NCBI RefSeq assembly: GCF_023656515.1
Contig: NZ_JAMOFV010000006.1
Coordinates: 3,332,036-3,396,035 of the forward strand
DNA: 64,000 nucleotides
Direction of reading: 5' to 3'
DNA from: Clostridium swellfunianum
GTDB taxonomy: Bacteria; Bacillota; Clostridia; Clostridiales; Clostridiaceae
Part shown: positions 53,350 through 62,750 of the stretch, piece by piece
How positions within the stretch are numbered: position 1 is the first letter of the stretch
How the letters are laid out: each line of letters opens with the position of its first letter
The notes under the pieces: generated by a model
The model's database searches: none
Seen by the model: only the letters and a program-made list of their open reading frames with translations
What the model was told of the DNA's origin: nothing
Translations under genes and position numbers: made by a program

Positions 53350-54408
53350 ATGAAAAAGATTAGAGTAGCAATAATAGGCACAGGAAGTATAAGCAAGCTT
53401 CATGCTGCAGCTTATAAAAGACTTGAATGCGTTGAGATAATTGCGTGCTGTGATATAAATAAGGATAGAGCAAAGGAGTTTGCTAAGAAGTATGATGTCC
53501 CACAGGTCTTCACAGATTTTAATGAAATGCTGAAGCTTGAGGAGATAGATGCTGTAAGCGTGACAACCTGGAACAATGTACATGCTCCTGCAAGTATAGC
53601 TGCTTTAAAAGCAGGCAAACATGTGCTTTGTGAGAAACCTCTAGCTTTAAATGCAGTACAGGCACAGCAGATGGTAGACACTGCTAAAGAAGCAGGTAAG
53701 CTTTTAATGGTTGGTTTTGTAAGAAGATTTGGAGAAAATACAAAAGCTTTAAAAAACTTTATAGATAGTGGAGAGCTTGGTGAGGTTTACTATGCCAAAA
53801 CAGGCTGCTTAAGAAGATGGGGAAACCCAGGGGGATGGTTCTCTGATAAAAAGAGATCAGGAGGCGGTCCAGTTATAGACTTAGGCGTGCATGTTATAGA
53901 CTTGGTAAGATATTTAATAGGTAAGCCTAAGGCCGTTTCAGTGTCAGCTTCAACCTTTAATAAATTAGGAATGAAGCCAAATGTTAAGGGAATAGGAAAG
54001 TACTATTCAGCTGACTACAGTGAATATAACGATGTTGAGGATTGTGCAGCTGCTTTAATTAAGTTTGATAACGGAGTTACACTTTTCTTTGAAACAAGCT
54101 GGGTACAAAATATTAAAAAGGATTCACTATATCTTGAACTTTATGGTAATAAAGCTGGAGCACAAATGGAGCCAGAGCTTGAGTTGTTTGAAAATAAAGG
54201 AGAGTATCTAAGTAACTCTAAGCCACTGATGAGTACAGAAGGAAGCAGCTTTGAGCATAACTTTAATGAAGAAATTCAACACTTTGTTGACTGTATAGCT
54301 AATGGAACTTCATGTCTAAATCCAGGTGAAGATGGAGTGGAGCTTATGAAGATTTTAGATGCAATTTATAAATCTTCAGAAACTGGATATGAAGTTGTAA
54401 TTGATTAG
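53350..54408 (+). CDS. Gfo/Idh/MocA-family oxidoreductase 1
   Basis: A 352-residue NAD(P)-dependent sugar dehydrogenase. The start at 53350 (MKKIRVAIIGTGSISKLHAAA) has GGGGGT upstream. Rossmann motif GTGSIS, the EKP lysine in HVLCEKPLALNA, and GGGPVIDLGVHVIDLVRYL with the D and H typical of the family. It likely oxidises or reduces one hydroxyl of a sugar or inositol. It lies 77 bases after the GHL10 gene with no terminator between, so it could share its transcript. TIM-barrel genes follow directly. Confidence 0.93.
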   Translation: MKKIRVAIIGTGSISKLHAAAYKRLECVEIIACCDINKDRAKEFAKKYDVPQVFTDFNEMLKLEEIDAVSVTTWNNVHAPASIAALKAGKHVLCEKPLALNAVQAQQMVDTAKEAGKLLMVGFVRRFGENTKALKNFIDSGELGEVYYAKTGCLRRWGNPGGWFSDKKRSGGGPVIDLGVHVIDLVRYLIGKPKAVSVSASTFNKLGMKPNVKGIGKYYSADYSEYNDVEDCAAALIKFDNGVTLFFETSWVQNIKKDSLYLELYGNKAGAQMEPELELFENKGEYLSNSKPLMSTEGSSFEHNFNEEIQHFVDCIANGTSCLNPGEDGVELMKILDAIYKSSETGYEVVID

Positions 54409-54429
54409 GGACATAAGGAGGATAATAAT

Positions 54430-55254
54430 ATGGAAGTATGTGTAAGCGCATGGAGTATTCATAAGAAGCTATTCAGTGGTGAAATGAGTGTATGTGATTT
54501 TATAAATCTTTGCTATGAGCATGGTATTAAAAATGTTGAATTGTTATTTTGTTTCTGGAATGAACAAAATCGTATTGAGGATGCTATTTCATTATTAGAG
54601 AACCTAGGGATGAAAGTTGGAGCATATTCAGTAGGCAATGATTTTGTTCAACAGGATGAAACTTTAAGAAAAATAGAAATTGATAAGGTTAAGCTTGGGG
54701 TTGACATAGCTTGCAGACTCAATACAAAACTTCTTAGGGTATTCAGCGGCAACGCCAAGGATGGTATAGAATATGAAACTGCAAGAAAGTGGATTTTAGA
54801 CTGTTTTAAGGAAGTAGCTCCATATGCTGAAGAAAAAGGTATAGTTATGGTGCTTGAAAACCATGGCTTGTTTGCTGGAAAGAGCGCTCAGGTCAAAGAA
54901 TTGATTGAAGAAGTGAATTCTATAAGTTTAAGGGCAAATACAGATGTAGGCAATTTTATTCTTGTTAATGAAAACCCTCTTGAGGCTGTTAAAGCATTAA
55001 AAGACTATGTAAGCTTTGTGCACTTTAAGGACTTTAAGAAGGTTTCAGAGCAAGAGTATGGCTATAACGATATTGATGGAAACAAGTATCAAGGCACTGT
55101 GCTTGGTAATGGAGAAATTCCTATGAAGGAAATTGTAGACCTTCTATATGAAAATGGATATGAAGGTTATTTATCCATAGAATATGAAGGAGTAGGAGAA
55201 CCTATAAAGGAAACTGTTGAGAGCATTCACTATACAAAATCAATTATTAGATAA
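54430..55254 (+). CDS. Sugar isomerase/epimerase-like TIM-barrel protein 1
   Basis: A 274-residue PF01261 protein. Metal ligands are visible at VMVLENHG (Glu), ANTDVGNFI (Asp), VHFKDFKK (His) and YLSIEYEG (Glu). Starts MEVCVSAWSIHKKLFSGE. It lies 21 bases after the Gfo/Idh/MocA gene and 14 before the next TIM-barrel gene, so all three are co-transcribed. Such enzymes isomerise or epimerise sugars, or act as keto-glycoside lyases; the reaction here is not known. Ribosome binding site AAGGAGGA. Confidence 0.9.
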   Translation: MEVCVSAWSIHKKLFSGEMSVCDFINLCYEHGIKNVELLFCFWNEQNRIEDAISLLENLGMKVGAYSVGNDFVQQDETLRKIEIDKVKLGVDIACRLNTKLLRVFSGNAKDGIEYETARKWILDCFKEVAPYAEEKGIVMVLENHGLFAGKSAQVKELIEEVNSISLRANTDVGNFILVNENPLEAVKALKDYVSFVHFKDFKKVSEQEYGYNDIDGNKYQGTVLGNGEIPMKEIVDLLYENGYEGYLSIEYEGVGEPIKETVESIHYTKSIIR

Positions 55255-55268
55255 GCGAGGTAATTGCT

Positions 55269-56126
55269 ATGAGAAGAAACAGCATAGGCGTTATGGTAGA
55301 TTCCTTTAGGGTTAATTTAAAAGATGGCATAAAGAAGGCAAGAGAGGTTGGAGCAGACGGTATACAGATTTATGCTGTAAGTGGACCTATGGACCCGGAT
55401 AACTTAAATAAGGCCCAAAGAAGAGAATTGCTTGATTACATAAAATCTAACGGACTTGTAGTTTCGGCGCTATGTGGAGATTTAGGAGGACATGGTTTTG
55501 CAATAAAAGAAGATAATTATTTTAAAATAGAAAAATCAAAGAAAATAATGGAGCTAGCAAAGGATTTGGAGACAGATGTAGTAACTACCCATATAGGAGT
55601 AGTGCCTTCTGATAAAAAACATCCAAGATATGAGATACTGCAAGAGGCCTGTAGGCAGTTAGGAAGCTTTGGAGACAGTCTAGGAGCTTATTTTGCAATA
55701 GAAACTGGCCCAGAGAAGGCTTTAACCTTAAAAGGATTCTTAGACAGTCTTGAAGTCAAGGGAGTAAGGGTCAATTATGATCCTGCAAATTTAGTTATGG
55801 TAACGGATGACGATCCTGTAGAAGGAGTTTATATTCTAAAGGATTATATTGTCCACACCCATGCGAAGGACGGGATAATGGTTAGTAAAACGGATCCTGA
55901 GATTATTTATAATTATTTTGCTGAAGGTGGAATAGAAGATGTGAGACTTGAGGACTATTTCCTTGAAAAGCCTTTAGGGCAAGGAAGTGTTAATTTTAAT
56001 GCTTATGTTAAAGCTCTTCAGGATATTGGTTATTCAGGTTTCCTTACTATAGAAAGAGAAGTTGGATCAAACCCTGAAAAAGATATTAAAGAAGCCATGG
56101 ACTTCCTAAAGAATGCTTTGAAGTAA
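55269..56126 (+). CDS. Sugar isomerase/epimerase-like TIM-barrel protein 2
   Basis: A 285-residue PF01261 protein, only distantly similar to its neighbour. Starts MRRNSIGVMVDSFRVNLKDG. Metal ligands occur in AIETGPEKA (Glu), VNYDPANLVMV (Asp), HTHAKDG (His) and FLTIEREVG (Glu). The presence of two such enzymes beside one Gfo/Idh/MocA dehydrogenase suggests successive steps on one sugar. The ribosome binding site is GCGAGG, weaker than others in the locus. A terminator follows. Confidence 0.9.
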   Translation: MRRNSIGVMVDSFRVNLKDGIKKAREVGADGIQIYAVSGPMDPDNLNKAQRRELLDYIKSNGLVVSALCGDLGGHGFAIKEDNYFKIEKSKKIMELAKDLETDVVTTHIGVVPSDKKHPRYEILQEACRQLGSFGDSLGAYFAIETGPEKALTLKGFLDSLEVKGVRVNYDPANLVMVTDDDPVEGVYILKDYIVHTHAKDGIMVSKTDPEIIYNYFAEGGIEDVRLEDYFLEKPLGQGSVNFNAYVKALQDIGYSGFLTIEREVGSNPEKDIKEAMDFLKNALK

Positions 56127-56130
56127 CCCC

Positions 56131-56166
56131 AAAATGCGTATCTTAGTTAAGGTACGCATTTAAATT
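56131..56166 (+). terminator. Rho-independent terminator
   Basis: AAATGCGTA / TACGCATTT with a partly paired 12-base centre and T-rich tail, after the second TIM-barrel gene. Confidence 0.7.
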
Positions 56167-56248
56167 TAGATAAAGAATCATAAAATTCATGCAAAAGGAA
56201 TAAATTTTTTATTATTTAAATAAAAAAGAAAAAAATCTCCAAAATCTA

Positions 56249-56277
56249 TTGAAAACGGTTTATGATTCTGATATAGT
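56249..56277 (+). promoter_or_regulatory. Promoter of the sugar ABC-transporter operon, with LacI/CcpA-like dyad
   Basis: TTGAAA (56249-56254), 17 bp, TATAGT (56272-56277). The -35 overlaps TGAAAACGGTTTAT, which agrees with the cre consensus (TGWNANCGNTNWCA) except for the last two bases, so a CcpA or LacI-type repressor could block the promoter. Confidence 0.68.
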
Positions 56278-56311
56278 ATAGATATAAGTTAATAGAAAGA
56301 GAGGAAAAATT

Positions 56312-57268
56312 ATGAAGATAGAACCTAACAATTCTAAAGGTCTGCTTCCCTTAAGGTCTAACAGGACAAGCGCCTTTACAGATGTCAAAAAAGATTGGGA
56401 CTTATATTTGCTGCTGATTCCAGGACTTGTTTTTTTAGCTATATTTAGATATGCTCCGATGTATGGCTTAGTAATAGCCTTTAAAGACTTTAATATATAC
56501 GATGGTATAGCTGCAAGTCCATGGGTTGGGTTTGAAAATTTTCATAAGTTGTTTACTTCTCCAGCTTTTTACGAAGTATTTAAGAATACATTGCTTATCA
56601 GTATTTATAAAATAGTATTCCTCTTTCCATTTCCTATTTTGATAGCAATATTGCTAAATGAAATTAGAAATATGGCATTTAAGAGGTCAGTGCAAACAGT
56701 TATATACTTACCACACTTTTTATCCTGGGTCATTGTAAGCGGTATATTCATAAATGTACTTTCAGTAAATGGAGGAATAATTAACAATATAATTCAATAT
56801 TTTGGTGGACAACCAATAAGGTTCTTTATGGATAATAACTACTTCAGGTCAGTGATAGTTACTACAGCAGGCTGGAAGGAAGTAGGTTGGAGCACAATAG
56901 TTTATCTTGCTGCCATTACAGGTATTGATCCTCAGCTTTATGAAGCTGCTACAATTGATGGAGCAAATAGATTTAAGCAAGCTCTTTATGTAACACTTCC
57001 GGGTATGACACCAACTATAGTGCTTATGTTTATATTAAGACTTGGCTCTATATTAGAAGCTGGTACAGAACAGATTCTTGCAATGTATAATCCTACAGTC
57101 TATAAGACAGCAGATGTTATTGGAACTTATGTATACAGAGTTGGTCTAGGACAATCAGATTATAGCTTTACTACAGCAGTTGGGTTATTTGAATCGATTG
57201 TAGCCCTTACCTTAATCTTGTCAGGAAATTATCTGTGCAGGAAATTCCTAAATAGAAGTATATGGTAA
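56312..57268 (+). CDS. Sugar ABC transporter permease 1 (LplB type)
   Basis: A 318-residue inner-membrane permease of a family 1 carbohydrate importer (LplB/YtcP-like). Six membrane segments are visible. The ATPase-contact EAA loop is EAATIDGANRFKQALYVTLPGM. Long hydrophilic N-terminus (about 30 residues, PLRSNRTSAFTDVKKDWDL) is usual for the subfamily. Ribosome binding site GAGAGGA. Operon with the second permease (12 bases apart) and binding protein. Confidence 0.95.
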   Translation: MKIEPNNSKGLLPLRSNRTSAFTDVKKDWDLYLLLIPGLVFLAIFRYAPMYGLVIAFKDFNIYDGIAASPWVGFENFHKLFTSPAFYEVFKNTLLISIYKIVFLFPFPILIAILLNEIRNMAFKRSVQTVIYLPHFLSWVIVSGIFINVLSVNGGIINNIIQYFGGQPIRFFMDNNYFRSVIVTTAGWKEVGWSTIVYLAAITGIDPQLYEAATIDGANRFKQALYVTLPGMTPTIVLMFILRLGSILEAGTEQILAMYNPTVYKTADVIGTYVYRVGLGQSDYSFTTAVGLFESIVALTLILSGNYLCRKFLNRSIW

Positions 57269-57280
57269 GGGGGATGGAAA

Positions 57281-58183
57281 ATGGTAAAAAATAAATCTAC
57301 AAAGATAAAAATGAGTTTAGGTGAAAAGATTTTTACAGTATTTAACTACTTGTTGTTTATACTAATAGGCATAATAACTCTATTTCCTTTTCTAAATATA
57401 ATAGCAAAGTCCTTCAGTAGTGAAGCAGCAGTAATATCAGGAAAGGTAAGCATAATTCCTGTAGAGTTTCAATTGGGAACGTATAAATACGTATTAGCAA
57501 ACAGCCAATTTATAAATTCTTTTAAGGTATCTGTTTTCATTACTGTAGCTGGAACTCTTTTAAGCCTTGTAATGACTGTAGTAGCCGCATATCCTCTATC
57601 AAAGCCAAGATTGAGAGGAAGAAAGATTTTCACACTGATTTATATTTTCACAATGCTCTTTAGCGGAGGTCTTGTACCTACTTATATATTAATGTCAAAT
57701 TTGAGATTGGTTAATAAATTACCTATTTTAATACTGCCATCATTAATAAGTGTTTATAATCTGCTTATAATAAAAAGTTATTTTGAAAGTATACCAGACA
57801 GTTTGGAGGAATCTGCAAAGCTGGATGGAGCTTCAAACACAACTATATTGTTTAAAATAATTCTCCCGCTCTCACTGCCTGTATTCGCGACCATAGCACT
57901 CTTCTACGCAGTTGGATATTGGAACAATTATTTTACAGCAATGATATATATAACAAATCCTTCACTAAAGCCTATGCAGCTTTACTTAAAGGAAATGTTA
58001 TATGCTGCAAGCGACGTTTTTCTTCAGATTAACAATAAAAATATCGATGCAACTATGAATTCTACTCCTGAGGCTATACAAGCAGCTTCAATAATAACTG
58101 CAACTGTTCCAATAGTTATAGTTTATCCATTCCTTCAAAAGTATTTCGTAAAAGGAGTACTTATAGGTTCTGTTAAGGAATAA
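57281..58183 (+). CDS. Sugar ABC transporter permease 2 (LplC/YtcP type)
   Basis: A 300-residue permease with six membrane segments; EAA loop EESAKLDGASNTTILFKIILPLS. Partner of permease 1. Ribosome binding site AAGGGGG. No ATPase gene lies in the locus, so the importer must use a shared MsmX-like ATPase from elsewhere. An AAAGGC/GCCTTT mini-hairpin lies at 58196-58211, before the binding-protein gene; it may stabilise the downstream mRNA. Confidence 0.95.
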   Translation: MVKNKSTKIKMSLGEKIFTVFNYLLFILIGIITLFPFLNIIAKSFSSEAAVISGKVSIIPVEFQLGTYKYVLANSQFINSFKVSVFITVAGTLLSLVMTVVAAYPLSKPRLRGRKIFTLIYIFTMLFSGGLVPTYILMSNLRLVNKLPILILPSLISVYNLLIIKSYFESIPDSLEESAKLDGASNTTILFKIILPLSLPVFATIALFYAVGYWNNYFTAMIYITNPSLKPMQLYLKEMLYAASDVFLQINNKNIDATMNSTPEAIQAASIITATVPIVIVYPFLQKYFVKGVLIGSVKE

Positions 58184-58241
58184 CAACTTTGTTGTAAAGG
58201 CAAATGCCTTTAAATATATTAATTTTATAGGGGGATTTTAT

Positions 58242-59714
58242 ATGAAAAGAACATTAGCAATTGTACTAAGCGCAGTTCTTGTTGGCGGATCGCTTATTGG
58301 CTGCAAAAAAGAAGAAGCTAAGCCAGTGGATAATCCAAATGCACCAAAGCCTACTTTAAGATTTTTAGGTCAATACGACAGATTTGATCTTAATGCAGAC
58401 CCTGTAGCTAAGACATTAGAAGAAAAGACTGGATATAAAGTTAACTATGAGAGTCTTCCAGCTGAAAATCCAGATGAAAAGCTAAATCTTCTTATGACTA
58501 ATAAAGAAGAGTTTGATGTTATGAAGCTAAGTGCTGCTCAATATTACAAATTAGCTTCAGAAGGAGCACTTGAACCAATTGATACTTTAGTAGAGAAGTA
58601 CGGAACCAAGCTTAAGGAAGTTATAAGCCAAACTTCTTGGAATAGTGCTAAGATAAATGGAAAGACCTATGGAGTTCCAGAAAAAGCATCTATGGACACT
58701 GTAGGAACTCAGCTTGCATTCAGACAGGACATATTAGACGAGTTAAAGCTTCAGGTTCCCAAAACCACTGATGAGCTTTACACTGTATTGAAGACTATAA
58801 AAGAAAAGAAAAACATGATACCACTTACTTTGCACAATGGTGAATCTTTAATCTCCGAAATATCAGGAGCTTTTGGTATAACAACAAGCTGGAATGATAA
58901 GAGCGGAACATTAGTAAACAGAGTTGAGGAGCCAGCGGTTAAAGAATATCTTGCTTTTATGAACAAGCTCTATGCAGAAGGCTTAATCGATACTGAAATG
59001 CCAACTAATAATGGAAGTAAGGTGATTGAGAAATTTACAAGCGGTAAGGCAGCTGCAATGAGACTGGCTTGGTGGTCAGCGCCATCAGTTTATCCAGCTC
59101 TCCAAAAGAACTTTGCCAACGCTAAGGTTACTTTAACCCCTCCGTTAAAAGGAAAAGACGGAAAATCCGGGGCAGCTTTTTCAACAGGTATATCTTGGTA
59201 TATTGCAATTCCTAAGGCATCTAAGCACAAAGAAGATGCTATGAAGTGGATGGACATAAAAATGAAGGATGATGTATTTAAATCCATGGCTATAGGTGAA
59301 GAGAATGTCCACTACACTAAGAAGGATGGAGCATATTATCCGATACTTCCAAAATTCTTTGATGAAAGAAATAATGCGTCCTGGTATTTAACAGGAAGCC
59401 AAGAAAAGGATTATCCAACTTACTGGCAAGCAAGAGTTAGAAAAGATGCAAATTTACAGGCAACTTTTGAACAAATACAAAAAGAAAGTAGTCCAGTAGG
59501 AGTTAGAGATGCATTAGCATTCGCGCCACCAATACCTTCAATTTCAAAAAACAGCATTAAGCTTAGCAAACTTGAAACTGATTTCTACTTAAAGGTTATT
59601 GCTGGTACTGAGAAGGTTGACAGCTACGACAAGTTCCTGCAAGACTGGAAGTCACAAGGTGGAGCGGATTGTATAAAGGATGCTAACGATTGGTTTAAGA
59701 CCGCAAAAAAATAA
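58242..59714 (+). CDS. Sugar-binding lipoprotein (LplA type)
   Basis: A 490-residue solute-binding lipoprotein. Lipobox LIGC with Cys21, then CKKEEAKPVDNPNAPKP linker. The family 1 binding-protein body is clear (VEKYGTKLKEVISQTSWNSAKINGKTYGVPEK, KFTSGKAAAMRLAWWSAPSVYP, ISWYIAIPKASKHKEDAMKWMDIK). LplA-type proteins bind oligosaccharides. Ribosome binding site AGGGGGA. It ends the importer operon with a terminator 7 bases after the stop. Confidence 0.95.
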   Translation: MKRTLAIVLSAVLVGGSLIGCKKEEAKPVDNPNAPKPTLRFLGQYDRFDLNADPVAKTLEEKTGYKVNYESLPAENPDEKLNLLMTNKEEFDVMKLSAAQYYKLASEGALEPIDTLVEKYGTKLKEVISQTSWNSAKINGKTYGVPEKASMDTVGTQLAFRQDILDELKLQVPKTTDELYTVLKTIKEKKNMIPLTLHNGESLISEISGAFGITTSWNDKSGTLVNRVEEPAVKEYLAFMNKLYAEGLIDTEMPTNNGSKVIEKFTSGKAAAMRLAWWSAPSVYPALQKNFANAKVTLTPPLKGKDGKSGAAFSTGISWYIAIPKASKHKEDAMKWMDIKMKDDVFKSMAIGEENVHYTKKDGAYYPILPKFFDERNNASWYLTGSQEKDYPTYWQARVRKDANLQATFEQIQKESSPVGVRDALAFAPPIPSISKNSIKLSKLETDFYLKVIAGTEKVDSYDKFLQDWKSQGGADCIKDANDWFKTAKK

Positions 59715-59720
59715 ATAACT

Positions 59721-59757
59721 AAATAGCAGGGGCTATAGTTCCTGCTATTTATTTTTA
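59721..59757 (+). terminator. Rho-independent terminator
   Basis: AAATAGCAGG / CCTGCTATTT, 10-base loop, ATTTTT tail. Confidence 0.8.
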
Positions 59758-59786
59758 AAAAATACAGAGATATAGGGGAGAACGCC

Positions 59787-61169
59787 ATGTCAGTTAACTT
59801 TTTAATTGAAAATGAAAGGCAAACTAAAATTATAGATGAAGTAGATGTACTTATTGCTGGAGGAGGAACTTCAGGAACTGTGGCAGCAATAGCCGCAGCA
59901 AGAAGTGGAGCAAGGGTTTTGTTAGTTGAACAGTTTGGAAGCTTAGGAGGAAGTGCAACAGAAGGTTTAGTTACCCCTTTAATGCATACACATATAGAAG
60001 AAAATCCTATGTGTTCATCAATTAGCGATGAGATAAATAAAAGAACTATAGAATTAGGGTATAGCTTTTGCGACAGTACAAATAACGCAGGGCATTTTGA
60101 TCCATTAATGCTTAAGTTTGTATTAGAGGAGATGGCTGTAAAGGCTGGAGTTAAAATACTATATTACACTTTTGTAAGTGATATCATTAAAAAAGAAAAT
60201 GAACTTAAAGGATTAATAGTGCACAATAAAGCCGGAAGAGGAGCAATACTTGCAAAGAGAGTTATAGATTGTACTGGGGATGCAGATGTTGCTGTGCTAT
60301 CTGGTGCACCATATGAAAAAGGAAATCCTGAAACAGGCGAGAATCAGCCTATTTCACTTAGATATACAATGTCAGGAATAGATATTCAGAAATTTATAAG
60401 GTTTATGGATGAAAATTATAAGGGAGGATATCAATACGAACCTCCAATGTTCCATACAGCTATGGTTTGGGGAGGAAATTGGTCTTTAGCGCCGTTATTT
60501 AAACAGGCTTTGGAAAATGGAGATATAACTTATGAAGATGGAGCCTACTGGCAAGTATTTGGAATTCCAGGAAAGAGGGATGCATTGGCATTTAACTGCC
60601 CAGAGATATTTGACAAGGTTGATGGAACAAATCCAGAACACTTAACAAATGCTCAAATATATGGCAAGGAAACAATATTAAGACACTTAAAATTCTACAA
60701 AAAATACTTTAAGGGCTTTGAAAATGCCTATGTTTCTCAAGTAGCTGAGCAGGTTGGAATTAGAGAATCTAGGAGAATAAAGGGACATTATTATATGACT
60801 GATGAAGATTGCATTCTTAATAGGAAATTTAGCGATTATGTAGCAAGGTCAAACTATCCTGTAGATATTCATGGTAAAAAGCTAATAAATAAACATTTTG
60901 ATTCACAGGACAAAGACCCAATACCATACTACGAAATTCCGTATAGAGCCTTACTGCCCTTAGGAGTGGATAATTTAATTGTTGCAGGAAGGTGCATATC
61001 TGCTTCATTCTTAGCACAATCTTCTCTAAGAATTCAGCCAACAGTAAGGGCGCTTGGTGAAGCAGCTGGGATTGCAGCAGCATTATCTATAAAGAAGAAT
61101 GTAAGGCTCACAGAGATTAAAGGTGAAGAAGTAAAAGAAGAAATGGAGAGAAGAGGAGCAAAATTTTAA
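59787..61169 (+). CDS. FAD-dependent oxidoreductase 1 (PF12831-like)
   Basis: A 460-residue flavoprotein. FAD motif DVLIAGGGTSGTVAAIAAARSG near residue 20, then the family pattern LVEQFGSLGGSATEGLV, DCTGDADVAVLSG and NLIVAGRCISASFLAQSSLRIQPT near the C-terminus. Such enzymes are found in sugar and polyol clusters, but the reaction is rarely known. Ribosome binding site ATAGGGGAG. A second, different family member begins at 63500. Cytoplasmic. Confidence 0.9.
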   Translation: MSVNFLIENERQTKIIDEVDVLIAGGGTSGTVAAIAAARSGARVLLVEQFGSLGGSATEGLVTPLMHTHIEENPMCSSISDEINKRTIELGYSFCDSTNNAGHFDPLMLKFVLEEMAVKAGVKILYYTFVSDIIKKENELKGLIVHNKAGRGAILAKRVIDCTGDADVAVLSGAPYEKGNPETGENQPISLRYTMSGIDIQKFIRFMDENYKGGYQYEPPMFHTAMVWGGNWSLAPLFKQALENGDITYEDGAYWQVFGIPGKRDALAFNCPEIFDKVDGTNPEHLTNAQIYGKETILRHLKFYKKYFKGFENAYVSQVAEQVGIRESRRIKGHYYMTDEDCILNRKFSDYVARSNYPVDIHGKKLINKHFDSQDKDPIPYYEIPYRALLPLGVDNLIVAGRCISASFLAQSSLRIQPTVRALGEAAGIAAALSIKKNVRLTEIKGEEVKEEMERRGAKF

Positions 61170-61194
61170 TATAAATTAAAAGGGGAAATTAATT

Positions 61195-61665
61195 ATGCCT
61201 GATATGTTAGTAAAACTGTATGAGGTACAGGAAGATAATAAATTGATTAATAGGCTTAAAGAAGAAGGAATTGAAATAAGAAATGCTATTGCACCAGAAA
61301 AACATATAGTAGTTAATTGGGTAAAAGAAAAGTTTGGCGATTTTTGGTCAAGTGAGACAGAAGTAGCTTTTGCTAATCACCCTGTATCCTGCGTTATTGC
61401 TACAAAAGGAAATGAGATGCTAGGGTTTGCTTGTTATGAAGCAACCTACAAAGACTTTTTTGGACCAACAGGGGTTGATGAACAGTATAGAGGAAAAGGT
61501 ATTGGTAAGGCACTGCTGCTTAGAAGCCTTATAAAGCTAAAAGAGTTTGGTTATGGCTATGCAATTATAGGTGGAGCAGGTCCTAAAAAGTTTTATGAAA
61601 TATCTTGTGGAGCAACTATAATTGAAAACTCAGTACCAGGAATATATAAAGGAATGTTAAAGTAG
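61195..61665 (+). CDS. GNAT-family acetyltransferase
   Basis: A 156-residue protein. The acetyl-CoA pocket motif is DEQYRGKGIGKALLLRSL (Q/RxxGxG), preceded by CVIATKGNEMLGFACYE and followed by GYAIIGGAGPKKFYEISCGA. Small-molecule (perhaps amino-sugar) acetylation is possible; not proven. Ribosome binding site AAAGGGGA. It lies 25 bases after the FAD gene and 31 before the second Gfo/Idh/MocA gene, in one operon. Confidence 0.88.
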   Translation: MPDMLVKLYEVQEDNKLINRLKEEGIEIRNAIAPEKHIVVNWVKEKFGDFWSSETEVAFANHPVSCVIATKGNEMLGFACYEATYKDFFGPTGVDEQYRGKGIGKALLLRSLIKLKEFGYGYAIIGGAGPKKFYEISCGATIIENSVPGIYKGMLK

Positions 61666-61696
61666 ATGAAAATAAAGTATAGAAGAGGTGAGATTA

Positions 61697-62728
61697 ATGA
61701 AGAAGCTTAGAGTGGCTATTGTAGGCTGCGGCAGAATAGCAGAGCTTTATAAGGAAGTTTTTAAGGAACTTTCAGATAGAGTTGAGGTTGTTTATGCAGT
61801 AGATATAGACATAGAAAGAGCAAAGAGCTTTGCTAAAGGACTTGAAGGATGTATAGCCATAACAGATTATAAGCAGTGTTTTAATAATAATATAGATGTT
61901 ATGCATATTGCAACACCGCATAATCTACACGCTGTTATGGCAATAGAAGCAATGAGAAACAAGATTAATGTTCTTACAGAAAAACCAATGGCTATAACCT
62001 TAAAGGATGCTGACGAGATGATAAAAGTATCTGAAGAAGAAGGTGTTAAGCTCGGGGTTATATTCCAAACAAGATATGTTAAAGGATGCATGGATATTAA
62101 GAAGCTGATTGAAGAAGGAAAACTTGGGGAAATTGTATCAGCAAGATCCTACCTATCTTGGAAAAGGGAAGACAGTTATTATAAGCAATCTGACTGGAAG
62201 GGAACTTGGGACAAAGAAGGAGGAGGTGTACTGATTGATCAGGCTATACACAGCATTGACAGAGTACAATGGCTTGTTGGATCAAATGTAGAATGGATAG
62301 AAGGTACTATTAACAACAGAATACACAAAATAGTAGATGTTGAAGATGTAGCGGAAGCTTTTGTTAAATTTAAAAATGGATGTTTGTATCAGCTATATGC
62401 CTGCAATTGTTTCAACTATGATGCTCCAATAGAGATTGAAGTTGTTGGTGAAAAAGGCAGAGCTGGACTTAAGCAGGATTTAGCATGGGTACAACTCGAC
62501 GGTGAAGAGCAGTATGAAATTAAAGACGGTTATGATGGATTATCTGTTGGACCAAACTACTGGGGCTGCAGTCATATAACACAATTAAAGCATTACTATA
62601 ATTCTGTAAGAGAAAACAAAGAAGTTTATATTGATGGCAATTCAGGAAGAAAAGCACTGGAAATAGTTAAAGGAATCTATAAATCCTCAAAAGATAAAAA
62701 AAGAGTATACCTTCCTTTTGAAGATTAA
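61697..62728 (+). CDS. Gfo/Idh/MocA-family oxidoreductase 2
   Basis: A 343-residue NAD(P)-dependent sugar dehydrogenase; start at 61697 (MKKLRVAIVGCGRIAELYKE) has GAGGTGAG upstream. EKP motif VLTEKPMAIT and GGGVLIDQAIHSIDRVQWLVG. It is only distantly similar to oxidoreductase 1, so they probably act on different substrates or hydroxyls. It ends 22 bases before nanE. Confidence 0.93.
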   Translation: MKKLRVAIVGCGRIAELYKEVFKELSDRVEVVYAVDIDIERAKSFAKGLEGCIAITDYKQCFNNNIDVMHIATPHNLHAVMAIEAMRNKINVLTEKPMAITLKDADEMIKVSEEEGVKLGVIFQTRYVKGCMDIKKLIEEGKLGEIVSARSYLSWKREDSYYKQSDWKGTWDKEGGGVLIDQAIHSIDRVQWLVGSNVEWIEGTINNRIHKIVDVEDVAEAFVKFKNGCLYQLYACNCFNYDAPIEIEVVGEKGRAGLKQDLAWVQLDGEEQYEIKDGYDGLSVGPNYWGCSHITQLKHYYNSVRENKEVYIDGNSGRKALEIVKGIYKSSKDKKRVYLPFED

Positions 62729-62750
62729 TTTAAAGAAAGAGGAGATAAAA

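Noticed and set aside
56211-56224. A third copy of the AraC-type repeat (TTTAAATAAA) before the ABC importer
   Set aside because: Only one half-site, 57 bp from the -10 instead of 27, in AT-rich DNA; the promoter there has a good -35 of its own.
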